Assembly (NCBI GenBank): GCA_034429745.1
Contig: DAOUFY010000088.1
Span: 1-30,209, forward strand
DNA length: 30,209 bases
DNA from: JBAXBF01 sp034429745
GTDB taxonomy: Bacteria; Chloroflexota; Anaerolineae; Anaerolineales; DRKV01
Direction: 5' to 3'
This document shows, piece by piece, positions 1 through 8,716 of the stretch. The notes below the pieces were generated by a model. That model was not told the origin of the DNA and made no database searches. It saw only the letters and a list, made by a program, of their open reading frames with translations. The position numbers and the translations under genes were made by a program. How positions within the stretch are numbered: the first letter of the stretch is position 1; every line of letters starts with the position of its first letter.

Positions 1-1
1 C

Positions 2-223
2 GCGGAAGCTGCTCTGTTAGGTGATTGGATAGATTCTTCTAAAGATATGTAGTTACCGGCATTTGTGCCATTGCCTAATAGCAAAATTATTGATCAGATT
101 CCGTTAGAAAATTGCACTGATATTGAAGGAAACTCTATCAGCAGGGACCAATTTGGACATTCGCGCCTAACCAATCAAAACGGCAAATGTGAAAGTGGGG
201 CAGTTGAGTACATTGCACCATGA
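2..223 (+). pseudogene. C-terminal remnant of a choice-of-anchor Q / parallel beta-helix surface protein, interrupted by TAG
   Basis: One reading frame runs from the left edge to a TGA at 221-223 and is broken only by TAG at 50-52. After the TAG it reads as the usual end of choice-of-anchor Q domain proteins: a 'PLPNSKIIDQIPLENC' segment (family form roughly LPGSPAIDAG..C), then 'RDQFGHSRL' (family DQRG..RP), then 'NGKCESGAVEY' (family G.CDIGAYEY). Such proteins are secreted right-handed beta-helices of mostly unknown function. The 16 codons before the TAG also read plausibly as coding. TAG is the normal terminator of three genes in this window, so recoding is unlikely. The best readings are a nonsense mutation (for example CAG to TAG) or a sequencing error. 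The gene body lies off the left edge, so it could also be an intact protein ending at TAG followed by decayed sequence. The protease gene begins 37 bases after the TGA. Confidence 0.6.
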
Positions 224-260
224 GGGAATACCGCAGCTTTATCTTTACTAAGGATGGTCT

Positions 261-2516
261 ATGAAAAATTTTTTACACCTGTTCCTATTGGCAACGATTC
301 TGTTTTATGTTGACGCTTTGCCGTTGACAAACCCATCACGAACAAGTGCTGCAAAAATTTTAGATATTGCTGAAGAAAAGATTGAGCCAGAATTGCGTTT
401 GAGATTGCAAGAAAATCCAGCAGCGGAATTGCCGATTATTGTCTATCTAACTCAACAAGCTGATTTAACCAATGTTGTGCAGGCAAAAGGAGCTTTTCAG
501 ACAAGCAGCGAACGAAGACGTGCTGTAGTGAAATTGCTCGTTCAAACGGCATATCAAAGCCAAAAAAGTGTATTGAATACATTCCCCTCTATGTTACGTA
601 AGTCTCTAAATAATCAAGTGGAATCATTTTGGATATTTAATGGGTTTGCCACAGTAGCGGATATGGGAACGATAAAAGAATTGGCTGCCTCGCCCCAAGT
701 GGCAGCAATTTACCTTAATCGGGTCATTAGGATTACCGCACCAGAAAACCCATTTACGCCAACAGCGACATTAGATGTGCCGGCTTCACCCACAAATGAA
801 TCATCACCTACTGTGGTTTTATCGCCTACGCTTTTACCTTCGCAAACCTCTTCGATTACCCCAACTAGCACATTAACGCCAACTCCGTCCTCGGAAGTGG
901 AGTGGGGACTAAGGATGATTCAAGCAGACCGAGTATGGAAGGAACTGCAGGTAACAGGTGAAGGGGTAGTAGTAGGCACGATCGATTCAGGAGTACAGTG
1001 GACACATCCTGCCTTGAAAAGCAAATATCGCGGCTGGGATGGGGAGAAAGCAGAACATCGCTATAGCTGGTACGATGCAATAAATCAGAAAGATGAACCG
1101 TATGACGATCAGGGGCATGGTACACATACAATGGGTAGTTTAGTCGGTTCTACAGAAGATGGTGAGCAAATAGGTGCGGCACCTGGGGCAAAATGGATTA
1201 CGGTAAAAGCATTGGATGAGCATGGCTCAGGTCTAGCAAGTACACTTTTGAAGGCAATGGAATGGATGATGGCGCCTGGAGGTAATCCTGATATGGCGCC
1301 GCAGATTGTAAGCAATTCATGGGGAGCTAGAACTTGCGAAGACACTTTTCGATCGGCAGTGCAAGCTTGGGAGGCGGCAGGGATCATTGGCGTATTCTCC
1401 GGCGGCAACAGTGGAGCTATGGGTGATTCCACGATTGGATCGCCGGCTTGCTATCCAGAAGTATTGGGCGTAGGTGCTACAAACAATGCCGATCAGGTGG
1501 CTGATTTTAGCAGCCGCGGACCCTCACCGTATGGCGGTGTGAAGCCAGATGTGTGTGCACCAGGTGTTGATATTCGCTCGAGTTTAAACAATGGAGATTA
1601 TGGCACTAAAAGTGGGACATCTATGGCTACACCTTATGTCAGTGGGGTGATTGCCTTGATGCTTTCTGCAGATCCGTCTATGACGCTAAGTAAAATAAAA
1701 GAGGTTTTAGAAAAAACGGCCGTTGATGTGGGCGACAGCGGGCAGGATAATAAAGGTGGTTGGGGAAGAATAGATGCTTATGCTGCCGTGAAAATGATAT
1801 TGTCGAAAAATCAAACACCAACTCCGACAGCCTCCATCGAAAGCACCGTTACCGTGATGCCAACTCCAACAATAGAAAACAAAATAACCGAAACTCCTTC
1901 AATGCCAACGACACAATTACCGGCTGGAACGAGCACTTCAATGCCGTTGACCGTTACCCCAAACCCAACGATTACAGCAACAGGCACATTAGTAATAAAG
2001 GCGACACCAACTTCTAGTGAATCACCTAACGTCATCATGACCAGTGTTTCAAATAAACCAAGCGTAACTCCAATGGCAAGCATTACTCCTCCTAGAGAAT
2101 TGAAGGCAGATGGTACCATCCTAGATGACAGCAACCCACAATTGAATTATAGCTCTGGGTGGAAGGTGGCAGAAAATGCATCGTTTTATCAGGGAGGTGT
2201 TCATTTTTCAGAGGTAATTGGGTCAAACATTTCCCTAGCTTTTGAAGGAGAAGGAATAAGCATCATCAGCACTTATGCACCAACCTATGGGACTTTATAT
2301 GTGATGATTGATGGTAATAGCGTGGAAAAAATTGACCTTTATGCGCCTCAAGTCCTCGTTCAGCAAGAATGGCGCAGCAAACCGTTGAAAAGTGGAAAAC
2401 ATTGGCTGAAGGTTCTTCATTATAGCGGAGGCTCGGTCAATATAGACGCAATTGTAGTTCACCCTCATCGTCCAGAAAGTACAGATAGGTCAACTAAAAC
2501 ACCAACGGATGAATGA
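261..2516 (+). CDS. Secreted subtilisin-like serine protease (peptidase S8) with prodomain, Thr/Pro linkers and C-terminal beta-sandwich
   Basis: A 751-residue exported endopeptidase. Residues 1 to about 20 form a short signal peptide. About 40-158 resemble an inhibitor-I9-type prodomain, followed by a Ser/Thr/Pro linker to about 213. The S8 catalytic domain spans about 214-515, with the triad in family order: Asp242 (GTIDSG), His286 (GHGTH) and Ser454 (SGTSMA). The oxyanion Asn is Asn383 (SGGNSG). A second Thr/Pro linker (about 518-610) leads to a roughly 120-residue C-terminal domain with the 'GVHFS', 'MIDG' and 'SGKHWLKV' pattern of small jelly-roll domains on Anaerolineae exoproteins, probably for binding. 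All catalytic residues are present, so it should be active. AAGGA stands just before the ATG and supports this start. It heads a run of five plus-strand genes for secreted proteins, which are candidate substrates, but the sequence does not show which protein it cuts. Confidence 0.95.
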   Translation: MKNFLHLFLLATILFYVDALPLTNPSRTSAAKILDIAEEKIEPELRLRLQENPAAELPIIVYLTQQADLTNVVQAKGAFQTSSERRRAVVKLLVQTAYQSQKSVLNTFPSMLRKSLNNQVESFWIFNGFATVADMGTIKELAASPQVAAIYLNRVIRITAPENPFTPTATLDVPASPTNESSPTVVLSPTLLPSQTSSITPTSTLTPTPSSEVEWGLRMIQADRVWKELQVTGEGVVVGTIDSGVQWTHPALKSKYRGWDGEKAEHRYSWYDAINQKDEPYDDQGHGTHTMGSLVGSTEDGEQIGAAPGAKWITVKALDEHGSGLASTLLKAMEWMMAPGGNPDMAPQIVSNSWGARTCEDTFRSAVQAWEAAGIIGVFSGGNSGAMGDSTIGSPACYPEVLGVGATNNADQVADFSSRGPSPYGGVKPDVCAPGVDIRSSLNNGDYGTKSGTSMATPYVSGVIALMLSADPSMTLSKIKEVLEKTAVDVGDSGQDNKGGWGRIDAYAAVKMILSKNQTPTPTASIESTVTVMPTPTIENKITETPSMPTTQLPAGTSTSMPLTVTPNPTITATGTLVIKATPTSSESPNVIMTSVSNKPSVTPMASITPPRELKADGTILDDSNPQLNYSSGWKVAENASFYQGGVHFSEVIGSNISLAFEGEGISIISTYAPTYGTLYVMIDGNSVEKIDLYAPQVLVQQEWRSKPLKSGKHWLKVLHYSGGSVNIDAIVVHPHRPESTDRSTKTPTDE

Positions 2517-2582
2517 ATACGGCATAACTCTTGCAACTCTCAAAAGGAAAACACATTTGGTCCATTTCAGGAGGAACCGATC

Positions 2583-4010
2583 ATGACTTACTTTTCATTT
2601 TTTTCAAAGTGCAAAACGAAGACGATCATCTATGGAATGATATTAACGTTGTGGATGGTCAGTACAGTTGTCCCAACTGTTGCAGTATTAGCACAACCGA
2701 TAAGCCAATCGGGCACTTATTCAATCTCCGGCAAAGTAACAGACAGCAGCGGCTTGCCGATGCCGGATGTTACCATAACAGTAGGGGGCATATATAAAGC
2801 CAAAACAAACAGCAATGGGGAATATACAGTTAGCGGCTTATCGCAAGCTACCTATTCGGTAAAACCTTCGATTGATATGCTTGGAGTTACGTTTTCTCCG
2901 GCTGATCGGATGGTTACAGTACCGCCTTCAGCTACAGGGCAGGATTTTACAGTAACGTATCTTAATCCTACAACAAACACCATACAAGGCAAGATAAGTG
3001 ATACCAATGGCGCCGGGGTAGCTGATGTAACCGTAACTGTAAAGAATCAATCCAGCGGTGCAACTTATTCAGCCAAAACCAACAGCAACGGTGAATACCA
3101 ATTCAACAACTTGCCGTCTGGAAGTTATCAGATTACACCTTCCACAACTGTGGTTGGCGTTACTTTCGATCCATTAAACCGCTCAGTTACTCTGCCTCCA
3201 TCAGTGAGCAATCAGAATTTCACTATGAAACCATTAGTGCCGGGCAGCAACTCTATTAAAGGGACTGTCACGGATAATAATGGCAAAGCGGTTGCAGATG
3301 TAACGATTACTGCTACTGGAGGATATTCCGCAAAGACGAACAGCAACGGTGAATACAGCATTGAAAACCTGCCGGATGGATCGTATGTTTTAACGCCATC
3401 AACTAATTTAATTGGGGTAACCTTTAACCCCTTAACCCGTACTGTATCAGTGCCGCCTTCGGCAACTGGGCAAAACTTTAAGGTCGTGCCATTGACTGCA
3501 TGTACAGAATTGATCAAAAATGGGAGTTTTGAAACGGATAGTGATTGGTATTTGCCGATTACGGTGTTTCCAGGAGGATACTCTAATGATTTGATCAAAG
3601 CTGCAGCGGCTGCATTTGCGACTGAGCAAGTCAACAGCGGAACGCGATCTCTAAGGGTAGGGATAATTGATCCAGCTAAGAATGTTTTCAGTTATTCTTC
3701 CGGCTGGCAACAGGTAACCTTGCCTTCGACGTTAAGTTCTGCAAATCTCAAGTTTTATCTCTACCCAATCAGTGTTAATGGAATTGATGGGTTTGATGTG
3801 CAGCTCATGATTATTTTAAACAACAATAAGATGGAAGTACAGCGACCAGTCCATATCCAGAAAGATGATCGCAAATGGATTGAGTATAACTTTGATATGA
3901 AAAAATACGCCGGCCAGACAATATGGGTTTATTTTGGGGTTGTCAATAATGGGATTGGTGCCAATATGGGCATGTATGTTGATGATGTCTCGTTATTGGC
4001 TTGCCCGTAG
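2583..4010 (+). CDS. Secreted protein with three CarboxypepD_reg-like repeats and a C-terminal NGSFE jelly-roll module
   Basis: A 475-residue protein. Residues 1-38 are a signal peptide with a long hydrophobic core and likely cleavage after VLA. Three repeats of about 80-90 residues begin near residues 46, 131 and 222. Each opens with an '[ISK]G.[VI]TD..G..V.DV.' strand, carries 'AKTNSNGEY' in the middle, and closes with 'GVTF.P..R.V..PPS....NF'. These are prealbumin-like beta-sandwiches that act as rigid spacers in surface proteins. Residues 307-475 form the NGSFE module ('IKNGSFETDSDW', 'SGTRSLRVGI', 'VDDVSLLACP'). Cys307 and Cys474 bracket the module and could form a disulfide. AGGAGG at 2569-2574, eight bases before the ATG, supports this start. 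It lacks the LVIVD propeller of the three following genes but shares their other two parts, so it looks like a minimal family member. The actual role is unknown. Confidence 0.9.
   Translation: MTYFSFFSKCKTKTIIYGMILTLWMVSTVVPTVAVLAQPISQSGTYSISGKVTDSSGLPMPDVTITVGGIYKAKTNSNGEYTVSGLSQATYSVKPSIDMLGVTFSPADRMVTVPPSATGQDFTVTYLNPTTNTIQGKISDTNGAGVADVTVTVKNQSSGATYSAKTNSNGEYQFNNLPSGSYQITPSTTVVGVTFDPLNRSVTLPPSVSNQNFTMKPLVPGSNSIKGTVTDNNGKAVADVTITATGGYSAKTNSNGEYSIENLPDGSYVLTPSTNLIGVTFNPLTRTVSVPPSATGQNFKVVPLTACTELIKNGSFETDSDWYLPITVFPGGYSNDLIKAAAAAFATEQVNSGTRSLRVGIIDPAKNVFSYSSGWQQVTLPSTLSSANLKFYLYPISVNGIDGFDVQLMIILNNNKMEVQRPVHIQKDDRKWIEYNFDMKKYAGQTIWVYFGVVNNGIGANMGMYVDDVSLLACP
2718..3486 (+). repeat. Three tandem CarboxypepD_reg-like coding repeats
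   Basis: In-frame units of about 240-260 bases within the 475-residue protein. They share the core 'AKTNSNGEY' in all three copies and the closing 'PPS....NF' segment, yet differ at many bases. This makes them an old protein-level repeat rather than a recent DNA duplication. Confidence 0.8.
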
Positions 4011-4031
4011 TAGATAAACCAAATATATGAT

Positions 4032-4039
4032 AAGGAGGT
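4032..4039 (+). promoter_or_regulatory. Shine-Dalgarno AAGGAGGT that fixes the start at 4045
   Basis: AAGGAGGT lies five bases before ATG 4045. The in-frame upstream ATG at 4027 overlaps this site and has no ribosome binding site of its own, so translation most likely begins at 4045. Confidence 0.85.
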
Positions 4040-4044
4040 CGTTT

Positions 4045-7000
4045 ATGACAATGCGACGAAATCAACACCCGCTGCTGTGTTTTTGGTTGGCACTTTGTTT
4101 GATCGTCAGCTTTACCTTTGCAATAAACACCGCAAAAGCGAACCATGTCAAATTGGAACAAACACAGCCGACTCCGCAACCTGAATTAACAGGTGATGGC
4201 AAGATGAACAAATCGCAGGTTCAGACGACACCTCCTTATCAGGTAAAGCCACTTTCGGATGAAAATATTGCCTGGCCTTGGAAGCAAGAAAATCCAGAGC
4301 CTAAGGCGAGGAATCAATCAACTCATACAATTTCTACGAATGAAGCAATCTCATCCGCAGATTTAACCTCCTTGGACCAAATGTCAGTAGAGTTATTTCA
4401 AGCGAATGAAGAAACTCATCAAATCAATGCCCTTACCCAATTTGGAGGTGCTGCTTTTAGGGTAGCCCTGAGTGGATCTTATGCTTATATGGGTTTGGGT
4501 TTTAAATTGGCGATTTTGGATATTTCTAATCCGTCTGCGGTTACTTTGGTCGGAAAAACACAATCTACTTGGGCAGATTTGGTTGTAGGAATTGCAGTTA
4601 AGGGTAATTTGGCTTATGTAGCTGCAGGCAATGAAGGCTTGCGAATTGTTGACATAAGCAATAAACAGCAGCCTAAAGAAGTTGGTTTTTATAACACGCC
4701 AGGTTATGCATGGGATGTAGTTGTTGAAGGGAACACAGCTTATGTAGCAGATAGCTGGATGGGAGTACATTTGATTGATATTACTACTCCTTACGCCCCG
4801 CGTTTGATGGATACGTGGCAGACGGAAGGCAAGGCTATGGATGTTCTGGTAGAACAAAATTACCTTGTTATTGCAGAGGAAACCGAAGGGATAAAAGTTG
4901 TGTCATTGAGCGATCCAACACAGACAGCAAAGCTCAAAGTAGAAGGACGGGCTGTTGGGTTGGCAGCTTCACTGCCATATATCTATGTTGCAGCAGACAA
5001 TGGAGGGCTACGTGTTATTCAAATGGAGGCTGACAGTAATGGCATCACCCTGACGGAAGTCGGACATTTAGCTTTACCGGGTAATGTATATGCTGTAGCT
5101 TACAGTTCCACAAATGAAGTAGTCTATGCAGCAAATTCCAATCGCGGATTGCGAGCAGTTGATGTCTCTACCCCTAGTTCACCTGCTGAGGTTGGTAGTT
5201 TTGATAATGCTGGTTGTTGGGCAAATGACATACAGCTGCAGGGAAGCTATGCTTATTTAATAGATACAGCCCATGGTTTACGGGTGCTTAATGCGGCTAA
5301 CCCGAAAGAGCTATCGCAGGTGGCGCTTTTTAATGCGCCGGCTCCAACCGATGTATTTTTCACTTCTTCCTATGCGTATATAAGCAGCGGAAGTTCCGGG
5401 CTGAGGATACTTCAATTGCAGAAAGACAAAGAACCTGTAGAGATTGGTTATTATGATACCCCTGGATATGCATATGCTATTGATGTTGTTGCACCTGCTT
5501 CTTCCACGAGGACATATGCGTTTATCGCAGATTGGGATCAGGGATTACGTATAGTTGATGTTACTTCACCGTCTGCTCCTTTTGAGGTGAACTTTGTTAA
5601 GGATATTGGTTTTGCTCGGGATGTAAAAGTAATATATCCATATGCTTATGTGGCGGGAGATAATCAAGGAGTTACCATTATCAATCTTTCGTCAACTCAA
5701 CCACAAGTAGTGAGCCAATGTAGCCAAGATGATCTATGCTTGCCGCTAGGGGGATCAGCGCGCGCCATCGCAGTAAAGGAGGCAGGTAGTCAGAAGATCG
5801 CTTATGTTGCTGATGGAGAGAAAGGACTATGTACGTTGGATGTATCAGATCCAGCTGCTCCCACCCGATTAAGCTGCTACAACCATCCAGGAGTAGCTAG
5901 TGGAATATCTCTTTCAGCTAAATATCCTTATGCGTATGTAGCAGCTGGTTTCAGCGGTGGACTTCAAGTCTTAGATATATCGAGCCCAGCAAATCTAATT
6001 TCCTTAGGTGCAATGGACACTGAAGGGGCAGCGCTTCAGTTAATGGCTTCTGATAGTGGAGATGTAGATGGAGATTATGTGTTTGTGGCGGATGGCCAGA
6101 ATGGATTGAGATTAGTGTATGTAGATCCTTCTTCTTCACCTCCTCTGTTGATTGAAAAAGGCTTTTTCGATACTCGCGGTTGGGCAGGCAATTTGAGTGT
6201 ATTGGAGAAACAAGTTATGATCGCAGATGGCGTGGATGGCTTGCGAATTGTAGAGCTGCCGAGCAAAATTCTCACGCATACCATCGAAGGGATTATAAAA
6301 GATGATATTGGTAATCCTGTACCAGGAGTCGCTATATATCTCAATAATCAACCCTACACTGTAACCGACGCGCAAGGTGCCTATCGTCTTAGTGATCTAA
6401 AAACTGCAAAGTACACAATAACACCCGTGTTAAACGGGTATGTATTTTCTCCAAGTTCATATACGTTGGAAGTTGCAGATGATTTAAAAGATAAAAACTT
6501 TTATGCCAGCCGTTCTTTAGGAAATGGGCTATCTAATGGAGAGCAGCAAAGTGGAGAGATATCTCAAGGCAACAACAAGGATAATGAGAGTAACACTCCA
6601 ATTGTCCCGCAGTCGGAAAATAGAGGTACGTTACAGCCTGATGGCCAAGAAGCAGCCCACCCACTAGGAACTCCTGTTCAAGACGATGGTAATATCACCT
6701 CACCTATAATTACGCCGGCACCGACAAATACACCTAAAATTAATGTCTTTTCAGTGTCAGGAAAAATAACCGATATTGAGCAAAAGCCCTTAGCCGGCAT
6801 ACGTATAACAACAAATTGTGGAATATCAACCAACAGCGATTCAAGGGGAAATTTTACCCTTGTCTTTGAAAAGGCTCTAGATTGTCAGATCATCCCCCTT
6901 GATGAAAAATATATCTTCTCTCCTCCCAAAATTGAATTAAGGGCTTTTACCCTTACGGCAGATGGGGTGCTGGAAGGGCAGCAATTCATCGGAATAGCTA

Positions 7001-8700
7001 AAGCAAAACGCGGTAGAGTTTTGAATGAAGAAGGGAAAGGTTTGGCTGGGGTTAAAGTAAAGGTTAATGAAAAAGTATTAGAAACAGATCAGGAAGGATA
7101 TTACGATTTACCTAACCTTCAGGCGGGTATATATACACTTGTACCAATGATGGAAAATTATTCATTCACACCCGCAGAAGTTGTCTGCAAAATCCCCTAT
7201 CCCTGCGAACTGACAACCTTTATAGGCAAGCAGGAGTGGCGCAATATCCAAGGTAAAGTTATTGATGAAAAGGGAAAACCAATAGAAGGGGTTTTACTTT
7301 TTACAGATAAGGGTCAAATCACTCAGACTGATAAAGAAGGGAAATTTAACCTTTCCATACCGCTACAAGAAATAGTTATCACACCTCAAAAACAGGGCTT
7401 TGTGTTTACTCCCAGTTCATTAGTGGTACAGCTGCAGCAGATGACGGAAGAATTGATTATCAAGGCAGAGCCTCAGAAAAACCTTATAACTGGAAAAGTA
7501 ATGAACAGTGAAAACAAACCTTTAGAGGGGGTTATTATAAGAGATAACCTCGGCAATGAGGCAACAACTGATGCACAAGGGCAATACAACTTATCCCTTC
7601 CATACGACAGCCTAAGTTTGGAAGCTAAAAAGGAAGGGTATGAGTTTCAACCTTCACTGTATCTACTTGACATAAGCAACCAAAAAGCGGTTTATGATTT
7701 TAGAGCAATGCCCAAAGAGTTTTCTATCAAGATCAAGGTTTCTGACACTAGCGGTCAACCTTTGGAAGGCGTAAAACTGGAAATACCTAAAAGCTCAAGC
7801 TGGGTTACTGATCTCAATGGGTTGGCAATTATTAATCTAAAAGCAGGTAAGAGCTATATTACCCCATATAAGAATGGCTATCGCTTCACGCCAGAAGTAG
7901 TGGAACTAAACCTGCCGGGTTCTGAAACAGAAGTAAACATTACTGCGCAGGGGTTGGACTTCAATTTGAAAGGGCAAGTGTTTGAAGCGGCAGGAATGCC
8001 TATCAGTCAAGTCATGATCAAGATAGGAGATAAAAGCCAACTTTACACCGATGCTTTGGGTAGATTTGAAGTCAATCTAAAACCAGGTAGCTTTGAAATG
8101 AGTTTATTAAAGGATGGGTATGTTTTTTCACCTAATCCAATCACGATAAAAGTGCCTCCTGAACAAGAAAACTTGATTGAAATCCAAGGCTCTCCTATTT
8201 GTCCTAATGTGGTTGAAAACGGAAGCTTTGAAAAGGATGGCGTATGGGGTATTCCAAGTGGAATAGAACAAAACAGCGGAGCAAGGATTGCAACGGATAA
8301 AGAAGGTATAGCAGTAATTCAAGGAACACGAGCAGCGATGCTGGGAGTTTTAAACTTAGGAAAAACACCCATAGGGTATGATGCTATTCGTCAGAAAGTC
8401 AGCATACCGAAAATGGCAAAAAGTGCCATATTGCGATACTGGGTATATTTTGCAAAAGTGGGTGATGGAAGCTCAAATTCTAATAATATACAAATGGGGT
8501 TGATCCTTGATGAAAACCAAAAAGAGATTGAGCGATTATTCAGCAATAATAACGATGAGAGGAAATGGGTAGCTATGCAGAAAGATCTCAGCCAGTATCG
8601 CGGTAAGACGGTATGGATATATTTCGGAACATATAACAGTGGCAAGGATGCAGCCGTAGGTATGCTTGTGGATGATGTTTCTCTGCAAGTTTGCCAATAG
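4045..8700 (+). CDS. Secreted 14-blade LVIVD propeller protein with seven CarboxypepD_reg-like repeats and C-terminal NGSFE module
   Basis: A 1551-residue protein from the ATG placed behind a perfect Shine-Dalgarno; the longer frame from 4027 is not favoured. Residues 1 to about 33 are a signal peptide (AKA/N region). Residues about 34-129 are a low-complexity, Gln/Pro-rich leader. Residues about 130-741 hold 14 LVIVD-type repeats of the form 'AYVA....GLRIVDIS', best explained as two seven-bladed propellers. Seven CarboxypepD_reg-like repeats start near 745, 903, 989, 1067, 1147, 1227 and 1308. The first two are separated by an Asn/Gln/Ser-rich spacer (about 822-902). The NGSFE module fills 1386-1551 and has a Cys near each end. 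These repeats are richer in Lys and Glu and more divergent than those of the next two genes. The gene lies 34 bases after the preceding one and 16 before the next, suggesting co-transcription. LVIVD proteins are generally surface-exposed with unknown ligands. Confidence 0.9.
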   Translation: MTMRRNQHPLLCFWLALCLIVSFTFAINTAKANHVKLEQTQPTPQPELTGDGKMNKSQVQTTPPYQVKPLSDENIAWPWKQENPEPKARNQSTHTISTNEAISSADLTSLDQMSVELFQANEETHQINALTQFGGAAFRVALSGSYAYMGLGFKLAILDISNPSAVTLVGKTQSTWADLVVGIAVKGNLAYVAAGNEGLRIVDISNKQQPKEVGFYNTPGYAWDVVVEGNTAYVADSWMGVHLIDITTPYAPRLMDTWQTEGKAMDVLVEQNYLVIAEETEGIKVVSLSDPTQTAKLKVEGRAVGLAASLPYIYVAADNGGLRVIQMEADSNGITLTEVGHLALPGNVYAVAYSSTNEVVYAANSNRGLRAVDVSTPSSPAEVGSFDNAGCWANDIQLQGSYAYLIDTAHGLRVLNAANPKELSQVALFNAPAPTDVFFTSSYAYISSGSSGLRILQLQKDKEPVEIGYYDTPGYAYAIDVVAPASSTRTYAFIADWDQGLRIVDVTSPSAPFEVNFVKDIGFARDVKVIYPYAYVAGDNQGVTIINLSSTQPQVVSQCSQDDLCLPLGGSARAIAVKEAGSQKIAYVADGEKGLCTLDVSDPAAPTRLSCYNHPGVASGISLSAKYPYAYVAAGFSGGLQVLDISSPANLISLGAMDTEGAALQLMASDSGDVDGDYVFVADGQNGLRLVYVDPSSSPPLLIEKGFFDTRGWAGNLSVLEKQVMIADGVDGLRIVELPSKILTHTIEGIIKDDIGNPVPGVAIYLNNQPYTVTDAQGAYRLSDLKTAKYTITPVLNGYVFSPSSYTLEVADDLKDKNFYASRSLGNGLSNGEQQSGEISQGNNKDNESNTPIVPQSENRGTLQPDGQEAAHPLGTPVQDDGNITSPIITPAPTNTPKINVFSVSGKITDIEQKPLAGIRITTNCGISTNSDSRGNFTLVFEKALDCQIIPLDEKYIFSPPKIELRAFTLTADGVLEGQQFIGIAKAKRGRVLNEEGKGLAGVKVKVNEKVLETDQEGYYDLPNLQAGIYTLVPMMENYSFTPAEVVCKIPYPCELTTFIGKQEWRNIQGKVIDEKGKPIEGVLLFTDKGQITQTDKEGKFNLSIPLQEIVITPQKQGFVFTPSSLVVQLQQMTEELIIKAEPQKNLITGKVMNSENKPLEGVIIRDNLGNEATTDAQGQYNLSLPYDSLSLEAKKEGYEFQPSLYLLDISNQKAVYDFRAMPKEFSIKIKVSDTSGQPLEGVKLEIPKSSSWVTDLNGLAIINLKAGKSYITPYKNGYRFTPEVVELNLPGSETEVNITAQGLDFNLKGQVFEAAGMPISQVMIKIGDKSQLYTDALGRFEVNLKPGSFEMSLLKDGYVFSPNPITIKVPPEQENLIEIQGSPICPNVVENGSFEKDGVWGIPSGIEQNSGARIATDKEGIAVIQGTRAAMLGVLNLGKTPIGYDAIRQKVSIPKMAKSAILRYWVYFAKVGDGSSNSNNIQMGLILDENQKEIERLFSNNNDERKWVAMQKDLSQYRGKTVWIYFGTYNSGKDAAVGMLVDDVSLQVCQ
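6277..8196 (+). repeat. Seven CarboxypepD_reg-like coding repeats, divergent subtype
   Basis: Units of about 80 residues, each beginning with 'G.V.[DN]E.G.P[LI].GV' and ending before 'GY.F.P'. A spacer separates unit 1 from unit 2. Unit 2 carries an extra Cys pair (NCG and DCQ) and unit 3 another (VCKIPYPC), which may form local disulfides. Confidence 0.75.
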
Positions 8701-8716
8701 ATGAGGAGGTTGGAAG

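Noticed and set aside
50..52. TAG as a recoded sense codon (suppression or alternative code)
   Set aside because: TAG ends the genes at 4010, 8700 and (minus) 25264, and no other gene here has an internal TAG. Mutation or sequencing error is simpler.
1109..1432. Antisense open frame (107 codons) opposite the protease catalytic domain
   Set aside because: It lies opposite conserved catalytic-domain sequence, lacks a ribosome binding site and has no recognisable protein features. The same holds for the other antisense frames across the window.
2480..2516. Sortase (LPXTG) or PEP-CTERM-like sorting signal at the C termini
   Set aside because: The ends of all seven proteins were read. None has the motif plus hydrophobic segment plus basic tail, so the attachment mode remains unknown.
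2531..2797. Small plus-strand open frame overlapping the start of the 475-residue gene
   Set aside because: It runs out of frame through the signal peptide and first repeat of a well supported gene and has no ribosome binding site.
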